Part shown: positions 8,638 to 18,200 of the stretch, one piece after another
Numbering within the stretch: position 1 is the first letter of the stretch
Layout: each line of letters begins with the position of its first letter
NCBI GenBank assembly: GCA_949284175.1
Contig: CASDVE010000027.1
Coordinates: 1 to 54,973 of the forward strand
Source: an uncultured Eubacteriales bacterium
GTDB lineage: Bacteria; Bacillota; Clostridia; Lachnospirales; Lachnospiraceae
Direction of reading: 5' to 3'
DNA: 54,973 nucleotides
The notes under the pieces: model-generated
What the model was told of the DNA's origin: nothing
Seen by the model: only the letters and a program-made list of their open reading frames with translations
Databases searched by the model: none
Translations under genes and position numbers: made by a program

Positions 8638-9291
8638 ATGAGATTTTTTATTGATACAGCTAACGTAGAAGATATTAGAAAAGCAAATGATATGGGAATT
8701 ATTTGTGGGGTTACAACAAATCCATCTCTAATCGCAAAAGAAGGAAGAGATTTCAATGAAGTAATTAAAGAAATTACTTCCATTGTAGATGGACCAATTA
8801 GTGGAGAAGTAAAAGCAACAACTGTAGATGCGGAAGGAATGATCGCAGAAGGAAGAGAAATTGCGAAAATTCATCCCAATATGGTTGTGAAAATTCCAAT
8901 GACAGTAGAAGGATTAAAAGCGGTCAAAGTTCTTTCAAAAGAAGGGATTAAAACCAATGTGACTCTTATCTTCACAGCAGCACAAGCGTTATTAGCGGCA
9001 AGAGCAGGGGCTACTTATGTGTCTCCATTTTTAGGACGTTTAGATGATATCTCCATGGCAGGAATTGATTTAATTGATGATATTACAGAAATATTTCAAG
9101 TGCATGGAATCGAAACAGAGATTATTGCAGCAAGTGTAAGAAATCCAATTCATGTCATTGACTGTGCAAAAGCAGGAGCAGATATTGCAACCGTTCCATA
9201 TAAAGTGTTAGAACAGATGACAAAACACCCTTTGACCGATCAAGGAATTGAAAAATTCCAAGCGGATTATAAAGCGGTATTTGGAGAGTAA
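8638..9291 (+). CDS. transaldolase / fructose-6-phosphate aldolase-like
   Basis: 217 residues, matching the small FSA/TalC subfamily of transaldolases. Shine-Dalgarno AAAGGAGAA before ATG 8638. Active-site features: [13 protein letters not shown] at the start, [13 protein letters not shown] (24-36), the Schiff-base lysine K85 in [25 protein letters not shown], and SPFLGRLDD. In clostridia such enzymes mostly act as transaldolase in the non-oxidative pentose phosphate pathway, which fits the preceding xylulokinase. A fructose 6-phosphate or dihydroxyacetone aldolase activity cannot be excluded. Confidence 0.92.
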   Translation: MRFFIDTANVEDIRKANDMGIICGVTTNPSLIAKEGRDFNEVIKEITSIVDGPISGEVKATTVDAEGMIAEGREIAKIHPNMVVKIPMTVEGLKAVKVLSKEGIKTNVTLIFTAAQALLAARAGATYVSPFLGRLDDISMAGIDLIDDITEIFQVHGIETEIIAASVRNPIHVIDCAKAGADIATVPYKVLEQMTKHPLTDQGIEKFQADYKAVFGE

Positions 9292-9407
9292 ACATTGCTT
9301 ATTTCCATTTTGGAAAAGACCAGTGAATATACGATAGTGTCAATAGGCACAATGAATATAAGATTCATGTAGCAAAAAATTTAGAAATTTATATTTTAGG
9401 ATAGAAG

Positions 9408-9520
9408 ATAGAGCTATCACATAAAGTCAAATTGGTATAAAATATAGAATTGTTCTCTATGAATCATTTCTGTATCTAGTATGAGATTTCCTGAATGTGA
9501 GAGCTCTATTTTTCTTATTG
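9408..9520 (+). other. possible structured RNA between transaldolase and BREX
   Basis: In the 400-nt gap 9292-9693 an imperfect inverted repeat pairs 9408-9422 with 9495-9509 (ATAGAGCT and AGCTCTAT ends; 14 of 15 pairs) around a 72-nt loop that itself contains ATAG/CTAT stems. It is followed by TTTTTCTTATTGATTTTTT. It could be a small RNA with terminator or the terminator of the sugar cluster. The rest of the gap shows only AT-rich DNA and the BREX promoter. Confidence 0.4.
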
Positions 9521-9626
9521 ATTTTTTCTAAACAGGTAATTATATTAATCAAATACAGAAATATAATTTGTATTTAGGGAAATAAATCCCCGAATAGCAA
9601 AAAAAATGAGTATTTTTGAAAAAACA

Positions 9627-9635
9627 TGATATAAT
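9627..9635 (+). promoter_or_regulatory. extended -10 promoter of the BREX operon
   Basis: TGATATAAT (9627-9635) is an extended -10 about 60 nt before the regulator start. A TTGAAA at 9616 is too close to serve as -35. This is the only clear promoter before the 16-kb BREX gene set, whose genes are all tightly spaced. Confidence 0.5.
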
Positions 9636-9693
9636 ACAAAACAAGGCTATTAAAACTTATACAAAGAAAAATTAATTAGTAGGAGGAAAAGAA

Positions 9694-9912
9694 ATGGATG
9701 TAACCTACAATAGACTTTTTAAACTGCTTATTGATAAAGAACTGAATAAGACAGAATTTGCAAAAGAAGTTGGGATTAGTACCAACACACTTGCAAAACT
9801 TTCAAGAAATGAATTTGTATCGATGGAGATTCTCGTAAGGATTTGCAGAAAATTAAACTGTACCGTAGATGACATAATGGAGATCCTCCCTGAAACCAGA
9901 GAAAGATCGTAA
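9694..9912 (+). CDS. small Cro/CI-type HTH regulator of the BREX locus
   Basis: 72 residues, almost entirely one helix-turn-helix domain (LNKTEFAKEVGISTNTLAKLSR followed by LVRICRKLNCTVDDI). Shine-Dalgarno AGGAGG precedes ATG 9694. It begins the defence operon, 11 nt before brxA. Proteins of this type commonly control restriction or BREX loci, so autoregulation of the operon is a reasonable inference. It is not the WYL-domain BrxR seen at other BREX loci. Confidence 0.85.
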   Translation: MDVTYNRLFKLLIDKELNKTEFAKEVGISTNTLAKLSRNEFVSMEILVRICRKLNCTVDDIMEILPETRERS

Positions 9913-9923
9913 GGGGGATTTAT

Positions 9924-10541
9924 ATGAATAGTACATATCCGTATATTGCATCACTAACAGGAGAACCTTTTTTATTTTATGAGATGCGGACAACGGCAAA
10001 ATTATTGACAAGCGGGTTAGATGAAGAAGAAGCCGTAGCGCAGATTAAAGCAGATAATCTCTTTCAATATCCGACAGAAAAGTCGCTTACTCGTATGGCA
10101 AAGGCTTGTATCAAAAGACTTCATGCAATGGAAGATGTGGACTTAATCCATGCGATTGCAACGCAGCCAACAGAGATAGCAAAACAGATTTGCCTATATG
10201 CCATGATGAAGCAGAGCCGTTTGGTTTGGGAATTCATGCTGACAGTTATTGGAGAAAAATACCGATTAAAGGACAGTTCCTTTGGTAGAATTGATTTGAA
10301 TATTTATTTTATGCGATTGCAGGAACAAAATGATACCGTGGCATCTTGGAGTGAAGGAACCATTACGAAGTTAAAACAAGTAATTGCCCGAGTTTTGGTT
10401 GAAACGGAGTATCTGGATGATATTCATGCAGATCATTTGAATCCAGTATATCTGTACCCGATTTTAGAAAATGCTATCAGAAGCCATGGTGATTTGGCTA
10501 TTTTACCGGCATTTAATTGTTTTTGTAAGGAGGTTCAGTGA
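9924..10541 (+). CDS. brxA: BREX protein BrxA (DUF1819 family)
   Basis: 205 residues. The N-terminal pattern (SLTGEPFLFYEMRTTAKLLTSGLDEEEAVAQI, FQYPTEKSLTRMAKACIKRL) is that of BrxA/DUF1819, a small helical DNA-binding protein of BREX systems. Start ATG 9924 follows AAGGGGG. The stop codon lies one base before the brxB start, so translation is coupled. In the BREX family BrxA is needed or contributory for phage exclusion; its precise role is not settled. Length agrees with the family. Confidence 0.88.
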   Translation: MNSTYPYIASLTGEPFLFYEMRTTAKLLTSGLDEEEAVAQIKADNLFQYPTEKSLTRMAKACIKRLHAMEDVDLIHAIATQPTEIAKQICLYAMMKQSRLVWEFMLTVIGEKYRLKDSSFGRIDLNIYFMRLQEQNDTVASWSEGTITKLKQVIARVLVETEYLDDIHADHLNPVYLYPILENAIRSHGDLAILPAFNCFCKEVQ

Positions 10542-10542
10542 G

Positions 10543-11100
10543 ATGAGTCATATTGAGGAACGTTTGGATAAGGTTAGAGACTTAATTCAAGAACCTGAGT
10601 TTTTAGAAGGAAAAGGATTAAGTAATGAAGTAAATATTCGTATTTTCTGCTATGATCCAAAAGATGAAATGGTGGTTCGTCATTTTATTGAACAGTTAGA
10701 AACAGACCATTCTTTATCCTGTCGATTGAGAATCTGTAATCTGTATCAGACCTTCCTTTCGGTCTGCGAGGATATGGATATTATTGATGCAATTCCAGAT
10801 ATGGAAGCGGAAGATGGAAGTATTTTTCTCCTAGAACAGCTTCATGCTGCCATTGGCGAAGGAGAGTTTATTGATAAAATTCAATATGAACCGCATGAAA
10901 GTGGTGACGTACTGATGCTCACTGGTGTGGGTGAAGTTTTCCCGTTTATGAGAATCCATGTCCTTTTGGAAGCTCTGCAACCACATTTTTCGGATGTTCC
11001 TATTCTGGTGATGTATCCAGGTGAGTTTGACGGACACCAAGTAAAATTGTTTAATAGATTACAGCCCAATGATTATTACAGGGCTTTTAATATTGTATAA
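10543..11100 (+). CDS. brxB: BREX protein BrxB (DUF1788 family)
   Basis: 185 residues from ATG 10543 (MSHIEERLDKVRDLI), chosen because AAGGAGG at 10527-10533 precedes it; the longer open frame from 10471 lies inside brxA. The sequence VNIRIFCYDPKDE and the C-terminal FPFMRIHVLLEALQPHFSDVPILVMYPGEFDG are characteristic of DUF1788/BrxB. Function is unknown beyond being a core BREX component; it appears to work with BrxC and PglZ. It is followed by brxC after 12 nt. Confidence 0.88.
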   Translation: MSHIEERLDKVRDLIQEPEFLEGKGLSNEVNIRIFCYDPKDEMVVRHFIEQLETDHSLSCRLRICNLYQTFLSVCEDMDIIDAIPDMEAEDGSIFLLEQLHAAIGEGEFIDKIQYEPHESGDVLMLTGVGEVFPFMRIHVLLEALQPHFSDVPILVMYPGEFDGHQVKLFNRLQPNDYYRAFNIV

Positions 11101-11112
11101 GGAGATACAGTT

Positions 11113-14100
11113 ATGATAATTCGTGATATGTTCGCAGATGACATCAATCGAAAAATCAATGGTGTCATCAAAGTCGATCAGTCTGCTGATGAAGTGATTG
11201 AACAAGAATTAAATGAATATGTAATTACAAAGGAACTGAAGAAGCACTTCATTACCTTTTTCAATTATTATAGTGACGCTTTGGATGAGCCTACCGCTGA
11301 TACTGGCGTATGGATTTCTGGCTTTTTTGGAAGTGGTAAATCTCACTTTCTGAAAATGCTGTCCTACTTGCTGGAAAACAAAGAGGTAAAAGGTATTCGT
11401 AGCGTTGAATGCTTTCGCAAAAAATTTGAGGATGATCCGGCAACCTATATGATGATTGATCGTTCCACGAAGGTGGAAACAGAAACCATTTTATTTAATA
11501 TTGATATTGAGGGGTCTATCAACAAAGACAAAACTGCCGTACTTCGAGTTTTTGCTAAGACTTTCTATAAGCATTTAGGTTTCTTTGGGGATAATCTGAA
11601 AGTTGCCAAGCTGGAACAATACATTGACCAGCAGGGAAAAACCGAACAGTTTCGTCGTACTTTTGAAGAAAAGAAAGGAATGTCCTGGCTGGAATCCCGT
11701 AAGGCATTTGCTTTCAACGGAAAGTATATTATCCCTACCTTAGTAGAAGTGTTGGACATGAGCGAAGAAGATGCCAGAGCGTGGTTCAATGACAAATCCG
11801 CTATCGAATTTTCTATTGCGCAGCTCGTAGATGACATCAAAGATTACCTGAGAACAAAACCAAACGACTTCCGACTCCTTTTTATGGTAGACGAAGTTGG
11901 TCAGTATGTTGGTACAGATACGGATATGCTTTTGAACCTTCAGTCTTTGGTTGAGAAAATTGGTAGTGAATGTGGCGGAAAAGTGTGGGTTGTCTGCACA
12001 GGACAGGAAGCAATTGATGAAATCATCAAAGTTCGTGCAGATGAGTTTTCTCGTATTCAAGCTCGTTTCAAAACCCGTCTGAGCCTTTCTTCTTCCTCCG
12101 TGGATGAAGTGATTCAGAAGCGTATTCTGAAAAAGAAAAAAGTGGTAGAAACAGAACTGGAAAGCATTTACGATAAAAACGATTCTGTTCTCCGTAACCT
12201 ATTCAGCTTCACTGACTCTATTTTGGATATTAAAGGATACTCTGGTTCTGGAGAATTTGCAGCAAACTTCCCGTTTGTACCTTACCAGTTTATCATGATG
12301 CAGAAAGTTTTCGCTGAGATTCGTAAACATGGTAATTCTGGCAAACATCTTTCCGGTGGTGAGCGTTCTATGCTTTCTGGTTTCCAGGAAGCAGCGCAGA
12401 AAATACAGGATAAAAATGAGTATGCTCTTGTGCCATTCTTTCATTTTTATGATACCGTACATACCTTCTTGGACGGTTCTATTCGTCGTGTCATTGAACG
12501 CTGTCAGAGAGCAGCGGACAATGGGGATGGCATCGAAGAAAAGGATGTTGACGTTTTGAAACTCCTTTATCTGATTCGTTATATTGACGACATTCCAGCA
12601 AACTTGGATAATATCGTCATCTTAATGGCGGACGATATTCGTATGGATAAGATTACCATGCGTGAAATTGTTCGCGACTGTCTGAATCGTCTGATGAGCC
12701 AGAACTACATCGGAAGAACAGGAGAAGTTTATAACTTCCTCACCGATGAAGAACAGGACATTCAGAGAGAAATTAAAAACACTCCAGTGGATACTGCCGC
12801 TATTGTAGAACGCATTGGGCAGATGATTTTCGGGGGTATTTTTACCACAAAAAAATATCGCTATGGAAAATATGACTTTGCCTTTGACCAGATGGTAGAT
12901 GGCATTACCATAGGCAATATCACAGGTGGAATGCGTTTGCGCTTCCTGACAGTTGCCACGGATACTGCGGAAAAATCTGATTTGAGGTTGATGACAGAAT
13001 CCAAAGGCAAAGAAGCGATCGTTGTCCTTTCTGAAACGCCATACTATGAATCTTTGGAGAGCGCTATGAAGATTCGCAAGTATGTAAAACAGCGAAATGT
13101 AAACCAGCTGCCAAAGTCTGTTCAGGATATTATCCAGAATCAGCAGGAGGAAGCAACTAAGTATGAACAGACTGCGATGGAAGATTTGATAAAAGCTATT
13201 GAGTCCGCACAGTTCTACGTAGACGGTGAGCATATCGAAATCAAAGGTGGTAACGCAAAGAGTAAAATAGACCAGTCCTTGGAATACTTGGTTTCCCATG
13301 TATATAGTGAGCTGTCGCTGATTGAGAAAAATGCGGATACCGATGCAGATATTATTGAAATTCTGACCGGTGCAGATAATATGATGCCTGGTATGGAACC
13401 GAACCGTGGAGCTGCTACCAAAGTTGAAGAATATTTGGAAATGCAAGCGATGAAAAATCTTCCGACTTCTATGGCAGATATTCAAAGCCGTTATAGTACA
13501 ATTCCTTACGGTTGGAAAGAAATCGACATTGCAGCAGTGGTTGCCCGATTGATTTATGATCAGAAAGTAACCATCAAATATGCAGGCTCTACCATTCAGC
13601 CGGATAATCCGAAACTGCCAGATATGCTCCGTAAAAAGAGCGAAATTGGCAAAACTAGCATCAGCAAGCGCCAGATGATTACCGCTACGAAGATACGGGC
13701 AGTGAAAGAATTACTCCGTGAATACTTCGATGTGATGGATGTGCCAGACGATGAGGATGGTCTGGTTGCATTTGTTGTACAGAAGTTTACCAATTTGAAA
13801 GATCATTATATCGAACTGAAAGGCAGATACGAGGGTCATAAGTATCCGGAACAGAATCTTGTTCTTACTTCCATTGAGCAGATGGACAAAGTTCTTTCTC
13901 AGAGAAAAGATAATATTGCTCTGATTGATGCTGTTTTGAAAGAGGAAGATAACCTCTTTGATAATAAGGAAAAGATGCAGCGTGTAGAAGGCTTCTTTAA
14001 GAATCAGGTTCAGGTGTTTGATGCCGCAGTTAAAATGGAAGAAGAACTAAAAAATGATCTGGGCTATCTCAGCAAAGAACTGGAAGCCAATGAAGCTCTC

Positions 14101-14649
14101 AATCAGATTCGTTTGATTACTGTGATGCAGAGCGACCCGAAAAGCATTTACCGCAGAATACCGGAACTAAACGGACTGATGGATAAGGTCCGGGAAGGAC
14201 AAAGCAGACTGTTGGACACAAAGCGAGCTGAGCTTTTGGAAATCATTCGTCAGTGTATGGAAGAAGTTCACACCCAGTCAAACGGGGATGTTATCTGCAA
14301 TGAACTGGTGAAAAGAGGCGATGCCTTCTTCGAACAGCAGAAAGTCAAAATCCGAGAACTTCAGAGCCTTGCCTTGTTAGACAGTTTGGTTTCACAAATT
14401 TGGTCTTACAAAGATGACATCTGTGGTCATATTGAAGCTGCTAAGAAGCCAATGGTAGTTGCTGAAAAAGAGCCATCTTATGGAAAAGAAAAATCAACTA
14501 CAAAAAAAATAATTAAGACAGTGTACCGTCAGGTTGCATTCCCCGCAAAAGTTCTGGAAAGTCAGGAAGATATTGATGCTTATGTAGAGCGTATGAGAAA
14601 CTATCTGACTGATATGATGAAAGATTGCGATGGAATCAAGTTGAGTTAA
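11113..14649 (+). CDS. brxC: BREX ATPase BrxC
   Basis: 1178 residues, normal for BrxC. A P-loop lies near the N-terminus (GFFGSGKSHFLKML, K76) and a Walker B at LLFMVDEVGQYVG (D260, E261). The middle and C-terminal parts are long and helical with coiled-coil stretches (about 880-1080). BrxC is a large AAA-type ATPase required for BREX defence and DNA modification. Base composition is higher in G+C than in the metabolic genes (many CTG, CGT and ATC codons), which suggests the core came by transfer. Shine-Dalgarno AAGGAG precedes ATG 11113. Large reading frames on the opposite strand are shadows. Confidence 0.95.
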   Translation: MIIRDMFADDINRKINGVIKVDQSADEVIEQELNEYVITKELKKHFITFFNYYSDALDEPTADTGVWISGFFGSGKSHFLKMLSYLLENKEVKGIRSVECFRKKFEDDPATYMMIDRSTKVETETILFNIDIEGSINKDKTAVLRVFAKTFYKHLGFFGDNLKVAKLEQYIDQQGKTEQFRRTFEEKKGMSWLESRKAFAFNGKYIIPTLVEVLDMSEEDARAWFNDKSAIEFSIAQLVDDIKDYLRTKPNDFRLLFMVDEVGQYVGTDTDMLLNLQSLVEKIGSECGGKVWVVCTGQEAIDEIIKVRADEFSRIQARFKTRLSLSSSSVDEVIQKRILKKKKVVETELESIYDKNDSVLRNLFSFTDSILDIKGYSGSGEFAANFPFVPYQFIMMQKVFAEIRKHGNSGKHLSGGERSMLSGFQEAAQKIQDKNEYALVPFFHFYDTVHTFLDGSIRRVIERCQRAADNGDGIEEKDVDVLKLLYLIRYIDDIPANLDNIVILMADDIRMDKITMREIVRDCLNRLMSQNYIGRTGEVYNFLTDEEQDIQREIKNTPVDTAAIVERIGQMIFGGIFTTKKYRYGKYDFAFDQMVDGITIGNITGGMRLRFLTVATDTAEKSDLRLMTESKGKEAIVVLSETPYYESLESAMKIRKYVKQRNVNQLPKSVQDIIQNQQEEATKYEQTAMEDLIKAIESAQFYVDGEHIEIKGGNAKSKIDQSLEYLVSHVYSELSLIEKNADTDADIIEILTGADNMMPGMEPNRGAATKVEEYLEMQAMKNLPTSMADIQSRYSTIPYGWKEIDIAAVVARLIYDQKVTIKYAGSTIQPDNPKLPDMLRKKSEIGKTSISKRQMITATKIRAVKELLREYFDVMDVPDDEDGLVAFVVQKFTNLKDHYIELKGRYEGHKYPEQNLVLTSIEQMDKVLSQRKDNIALIDAVLKEEDNLFDNKEKMQRVEGFFKNQVQVFDAAVKMEEELKNDLGYLSKELEANEALNQIRLITVMQSDPKSIYRRIPELNGLMDKVREGQSRLLDTKRAELLEIIRQCMEEVHTQSNGDVICNELVKRGDAFFEQQKVKIRELQSLALLDSLVSQIWSYKDDICGHIEAAKKPMVVAEKEPSYGKEKSTTKKIIKTVYRQVAFPAKVLESQEDIDAYVERMRNYLTDMMKDCDGIKLS

Positions 14650-14663
14650 AACGAGGTTTATTT

Positions 14664-15278
14664 ATGGGTGAATTAGAAAATTTGCTTGATGAACAAATTT
14701 TAAGAAGTAACGTAGAATTTGCTGCTCTTTTTGTATTGAATTTTGAATCTTTCAAAGAATATATTGTGGATCAAGTGAGAGGATTTTATTTAAATTCAAT
14801 AACATTCGACAATGGCGAATTAACATATAATGAATCCGAAAAATACAAAAAAGAAGTACGTAGTTTGGATAAAAAAATAGATACAGCTTCTTTGAAGTGG
14901 TTTGTGCAGGCTGGTGCCATTACAGACAAAGAAATTGATTTATATCACTTGTGCAGAAAAAGACGAAATGATATAACGCATGAATTACTGAAAAATTTGT
15001 CTTTGGGATTTCATGAAAAAGATATGGAGCTTTTCATCGATATGGTGCATTTATATCAAAAAATTGATAATTGGTGGATAAATGAAATAGAAATTCCTAC
15101 TTCTGCTGATGAGATTCCAGAAGATTATGACAGAAATCAAGTAGTAGGGGGACAAGCGATTATCTTATCTGTTGTAAATGATATTATATTGGGAAACGGA
15201 GCCACTAAATATAATGAGATTTTAGAACTGCTCAGAAAAATGCAGAAGGAGAAAAGTCATGGACAAGAATGCAATTAA
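14664..15278 (+). CDS. HEPN-motif protein inserted between brxC and pglX
   Basis: 204 residues from ATG 14664 (GAGG at 14653-14656); an upstream ATG at 14625 lies inside brxC without a ribosome binding site. I do not recognise a named family. The centre holds RKRRNDITHELLKN, which fits the HEPN RNxxxH active-site motif (R101, N102, H106) within a helical context; HEPN proteins are often ribonucleases or part of toxin pairs. The gene is clearly AT-richer than brxC and pglX, and its last 20 nt overlap the pglX start, so it is translated with pglX. It may be an accessory effector added to the BREX operon. The helix before the motif (LYHLCRKRR) and TITDKE-like flank resemble C-terminal HEPN domains of DUF4145-type proteins, but this is only a resemblance. 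Confidence 0.65.
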   Translation: MGELENLLDEQILRSNVEFAALFVLNFESFKEYIVDQVRGFYLNSITFDNGELTYNESEKYKKEVRSLDKKIDTASLKWFVQAGAITDKEIDLYHLCRKRRNDITHELLKNLSLGFHEKDMELFIDMVHLYQKIDNWWINEIEIPTSADEIPEDYDRNQVVGGQAIILSVVNDIILGNGATKYNEILELLRKMQKEKSHGQECN

Positions 15279-18200
15279 AAAATTCGCTGTCTGGGCAAGA
15301 CGAGAACTGATCGAGCGTGTGTCCCAGAAAGCGATGCAATATGGAATTATACAGGATAACGTCATTGATGCTGCAGCTGACAACATCAATGGCAACGTCC
15401 TGACTGATGTTCAGAAAAATCAGCGCAGAGCGTTAATTTCGCAAATTAACAATAAGGGTTTTGAAGAAGTGATGGAGGAGATTGCCTATACTTGGTTTAA
15501 CCGCTTTATCGCTCTGCGTTTCATGGAAGTCAACGGCTACCTTCCTACCCGTGTGCGAGTATTTACCAATGAAGAGAACAGCTTCAAGCCGCAGATTATT
15601 GATGAAGCACTTCATCTGGATTTGAATGGCTTGGACATGGAGCATGTATATGAACTGAAAAACGCTAATCAGACCGAAGAACTGTATAAATACCTGTTGA
15701 TTACCCAGTGCAATGCCTTAAGTCCTATTCTGCCAGGAATGTTCCAGCGAATTTCGGACTACACCGAGCTTTTGTTCCCGGACAATCTGCTCAGGGAAGG
15801 CAGTGTTATCGAGCAGATGATTTCGCTGATTCCGGAAGAAGACTGGAAAGATGCGGTGCAGATCATTGGCTGGCTGTATCAGTATTACAATGCCGAGAAA
15901 AAGGACGAGGTCTTTGTGGCGCTGAAGAAGAACGTCAAAATTACAAAAGAAAACATTCCGGCGGCAACCCAGCTGTTTACACCGGACTGGATCGTCCGCT
16001 ATATGGTGGAAAACTCTCTCGGTCGCCTGTGGGTGGAAGGACACCCTAACGATGAACTGAAAGCAGGCTGGAAATATTATCTGGAAGAAGCCGAGCAGGA
16101 ACCAGAAGTACGAGCACAGTTGATAGAAATTCGCAAGGAATATGCTTCCATGACTCCAGAGCAGATTAAGTGCATCGACCCCTGTTGTGGTTCCGGCCAT
16201 ATCCTTGCCTACCTGTTTGATGTGCTGGTGCAGATTTATGAGAGTTACGGTTACACCACCCGTGAAGCGGTGGAAAGCATCGTGAAAAACAATCTGTACG
16301 GTTTGGATATTGACGACCGTGCGGCACAGCTCGCCTATTTTGCGGTGATGATGAAAGCAAGGCAGTATGACCGCCGCTTCTTTAGCCGTCAGATTCAGCC
16401 CAACGTCTATGCTATTCGGGAAAGCAACGGAATTGACCGGTATGCTTTGAAATATTTCTGTAATGGCGATGCCAAGTTGAAAGAGACGATGGACAGCATT
16501 ATTACGGAAATGCACGATGCCAAGGAGTACGGTTCTATCCTGAACATTACACCTGTGGACTTTGTAGCCCTTTATACCCGTTTTGACAAGGTGCGAGACG
16601 ATATTAACATCAGCCGTGAGATTGTGTTGAATGAGCTGTTACCGTTGGTACAGGTAGCGGAAGTACTGGCACAGAAATATGATGTGGTTTGCACGAACCC
16701 GCCGTACATGGGTGCATCTGGTATGGGTGCAAAGCTGTCAGAATATGTGAAGAAAAATTATCCGGAGAGTAAGAGTGATATGAGTACCGTTTGTATGGAA
16801 AAGACTATTTCTATGTGTAATCGGTATGGTTATATGACAATGATAAATATTCCTGTTTGGATGTTTTTATCAAGCTATGAAAAACTAAGAGAAAACTTGT
16901 TATCAAATAACACTATAACAAGTATGGTTCATCCAGGCAGAGGAATTTTTGGTTCAGACTTTGGCACAGTTACTTTTGTATTCCGAAAATCCAGTTTTCA
17001 AAGTTATCGTGGTGCATATCGCAGATTGTTTGACCAGCAAGGAGAAGTAAAATCAAACGAGGAAAGAGAGTTAGCATTTTTAGATGGAAAAGGAGCTTTT
17101 ACTGCCCAGGAATCCAACTTCTCCAAAATTCCAGGAAGCCCGGTGGCGTATTGGGTAAGCGAAAAGTTTATTGCAAACTTTGAAAAAGGAAAGTTACTTG
17201 GTATTTTGGCTGATTCAAAACAAGGACTAGCTACAGCTGATAATAATCGATTTTTGCGAGAATGGTATGAGGTTCAGGTCTCTAAGATTAAATTTGATGC
17301 CATGAGTATTGAAGATGCGGCCCAATCAAACCGTAAATGGTTTCCTTACAATAAAGGTGGAGAATTTAGAAAGTGGTACGGAAATAATGATTATGTAGTT
17401 AACTGGGAGAATGATGGATTTGAAATACGAAATTTCAAGGATGATAAGGGGAAGCTGCGTTCAAGACCACAGAATACAGATTTTTATTTTAAAGAATCTG
17501 CAAGCTGGTCTCTTGTTACTTCTAGTGTAGCTGCATTTAGATACAAGCCACAAGGGAATATTTTCGATGTGGCAGGAATGAGCTTTTTTTCAAGTAAAAA
17601 TCTGTTTTATCTTTTGGCGTTATGTAATACAAAAGTTGTTATGGAAATATTGAAGGTAATTGCTCCTACAATCAATTACCAGTGTGGAGATATTGCTAAT
17701 ATTCCTGTGTTGCTTGATGAAACACAGAAGCCTGTCATAGATTCAACTGTTCAAGAAAATATTGCTATTTCTAAGTTGGACTGGGATTCCTTTGAAACTT
17801 CGTGGGACTTTACAAAGCATCCTCTCATCCGCCCTGTTTCCACTGTTGCTGATGCTTTTGCTCAGTGGGAAACCGAGTGTGATGATCGTTTTGCTCAACT
17901 GAAAGCCAACGAGGAAGAACTCAACCGCATTTTCATCGACATTTACGGTTTGCAGGACGAGCTGACTCCGGAAGTCGAGGATAAGGATGTGACTATCCGT
18001 AAGGCAGACTTGCAACGTGACATCAAGAGCCTGATTTCCTATGCTGTGGGCTGCATGTTTGGCAGATACTCTCTGGATGTGGAGGGATTAGCTTTCGCTG
18101 GCGGCGAGTGGGATAACAGCAAGTACATTACCTATCCTGCGGACAAAGATAACATCATTCCAATCTGCGATGATGAATATTTTGATGATGATATGGTCGG

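Noticed and set aside
9616..9621. TTGAAA as -35 of the BREX promoter
   Set aside because: Only 8 nt before the TATAAT at 9630, so it cannot pair with it; the extended -10 is the better explanation.
12622..13485. 287-codon open frame on the minus strand
   Set aside because: It lies wholly inside brxC, has no ribosome binding site and reads as low-quality sequence rich in Phe, His and Ile; it is the antisense shadow of brxC.
15718..16515. 265-codon open frame on the minus strand inside pglX
   Set aside because: Antisense of the methyltransferase motif region; no start signal and no recognisable domain.
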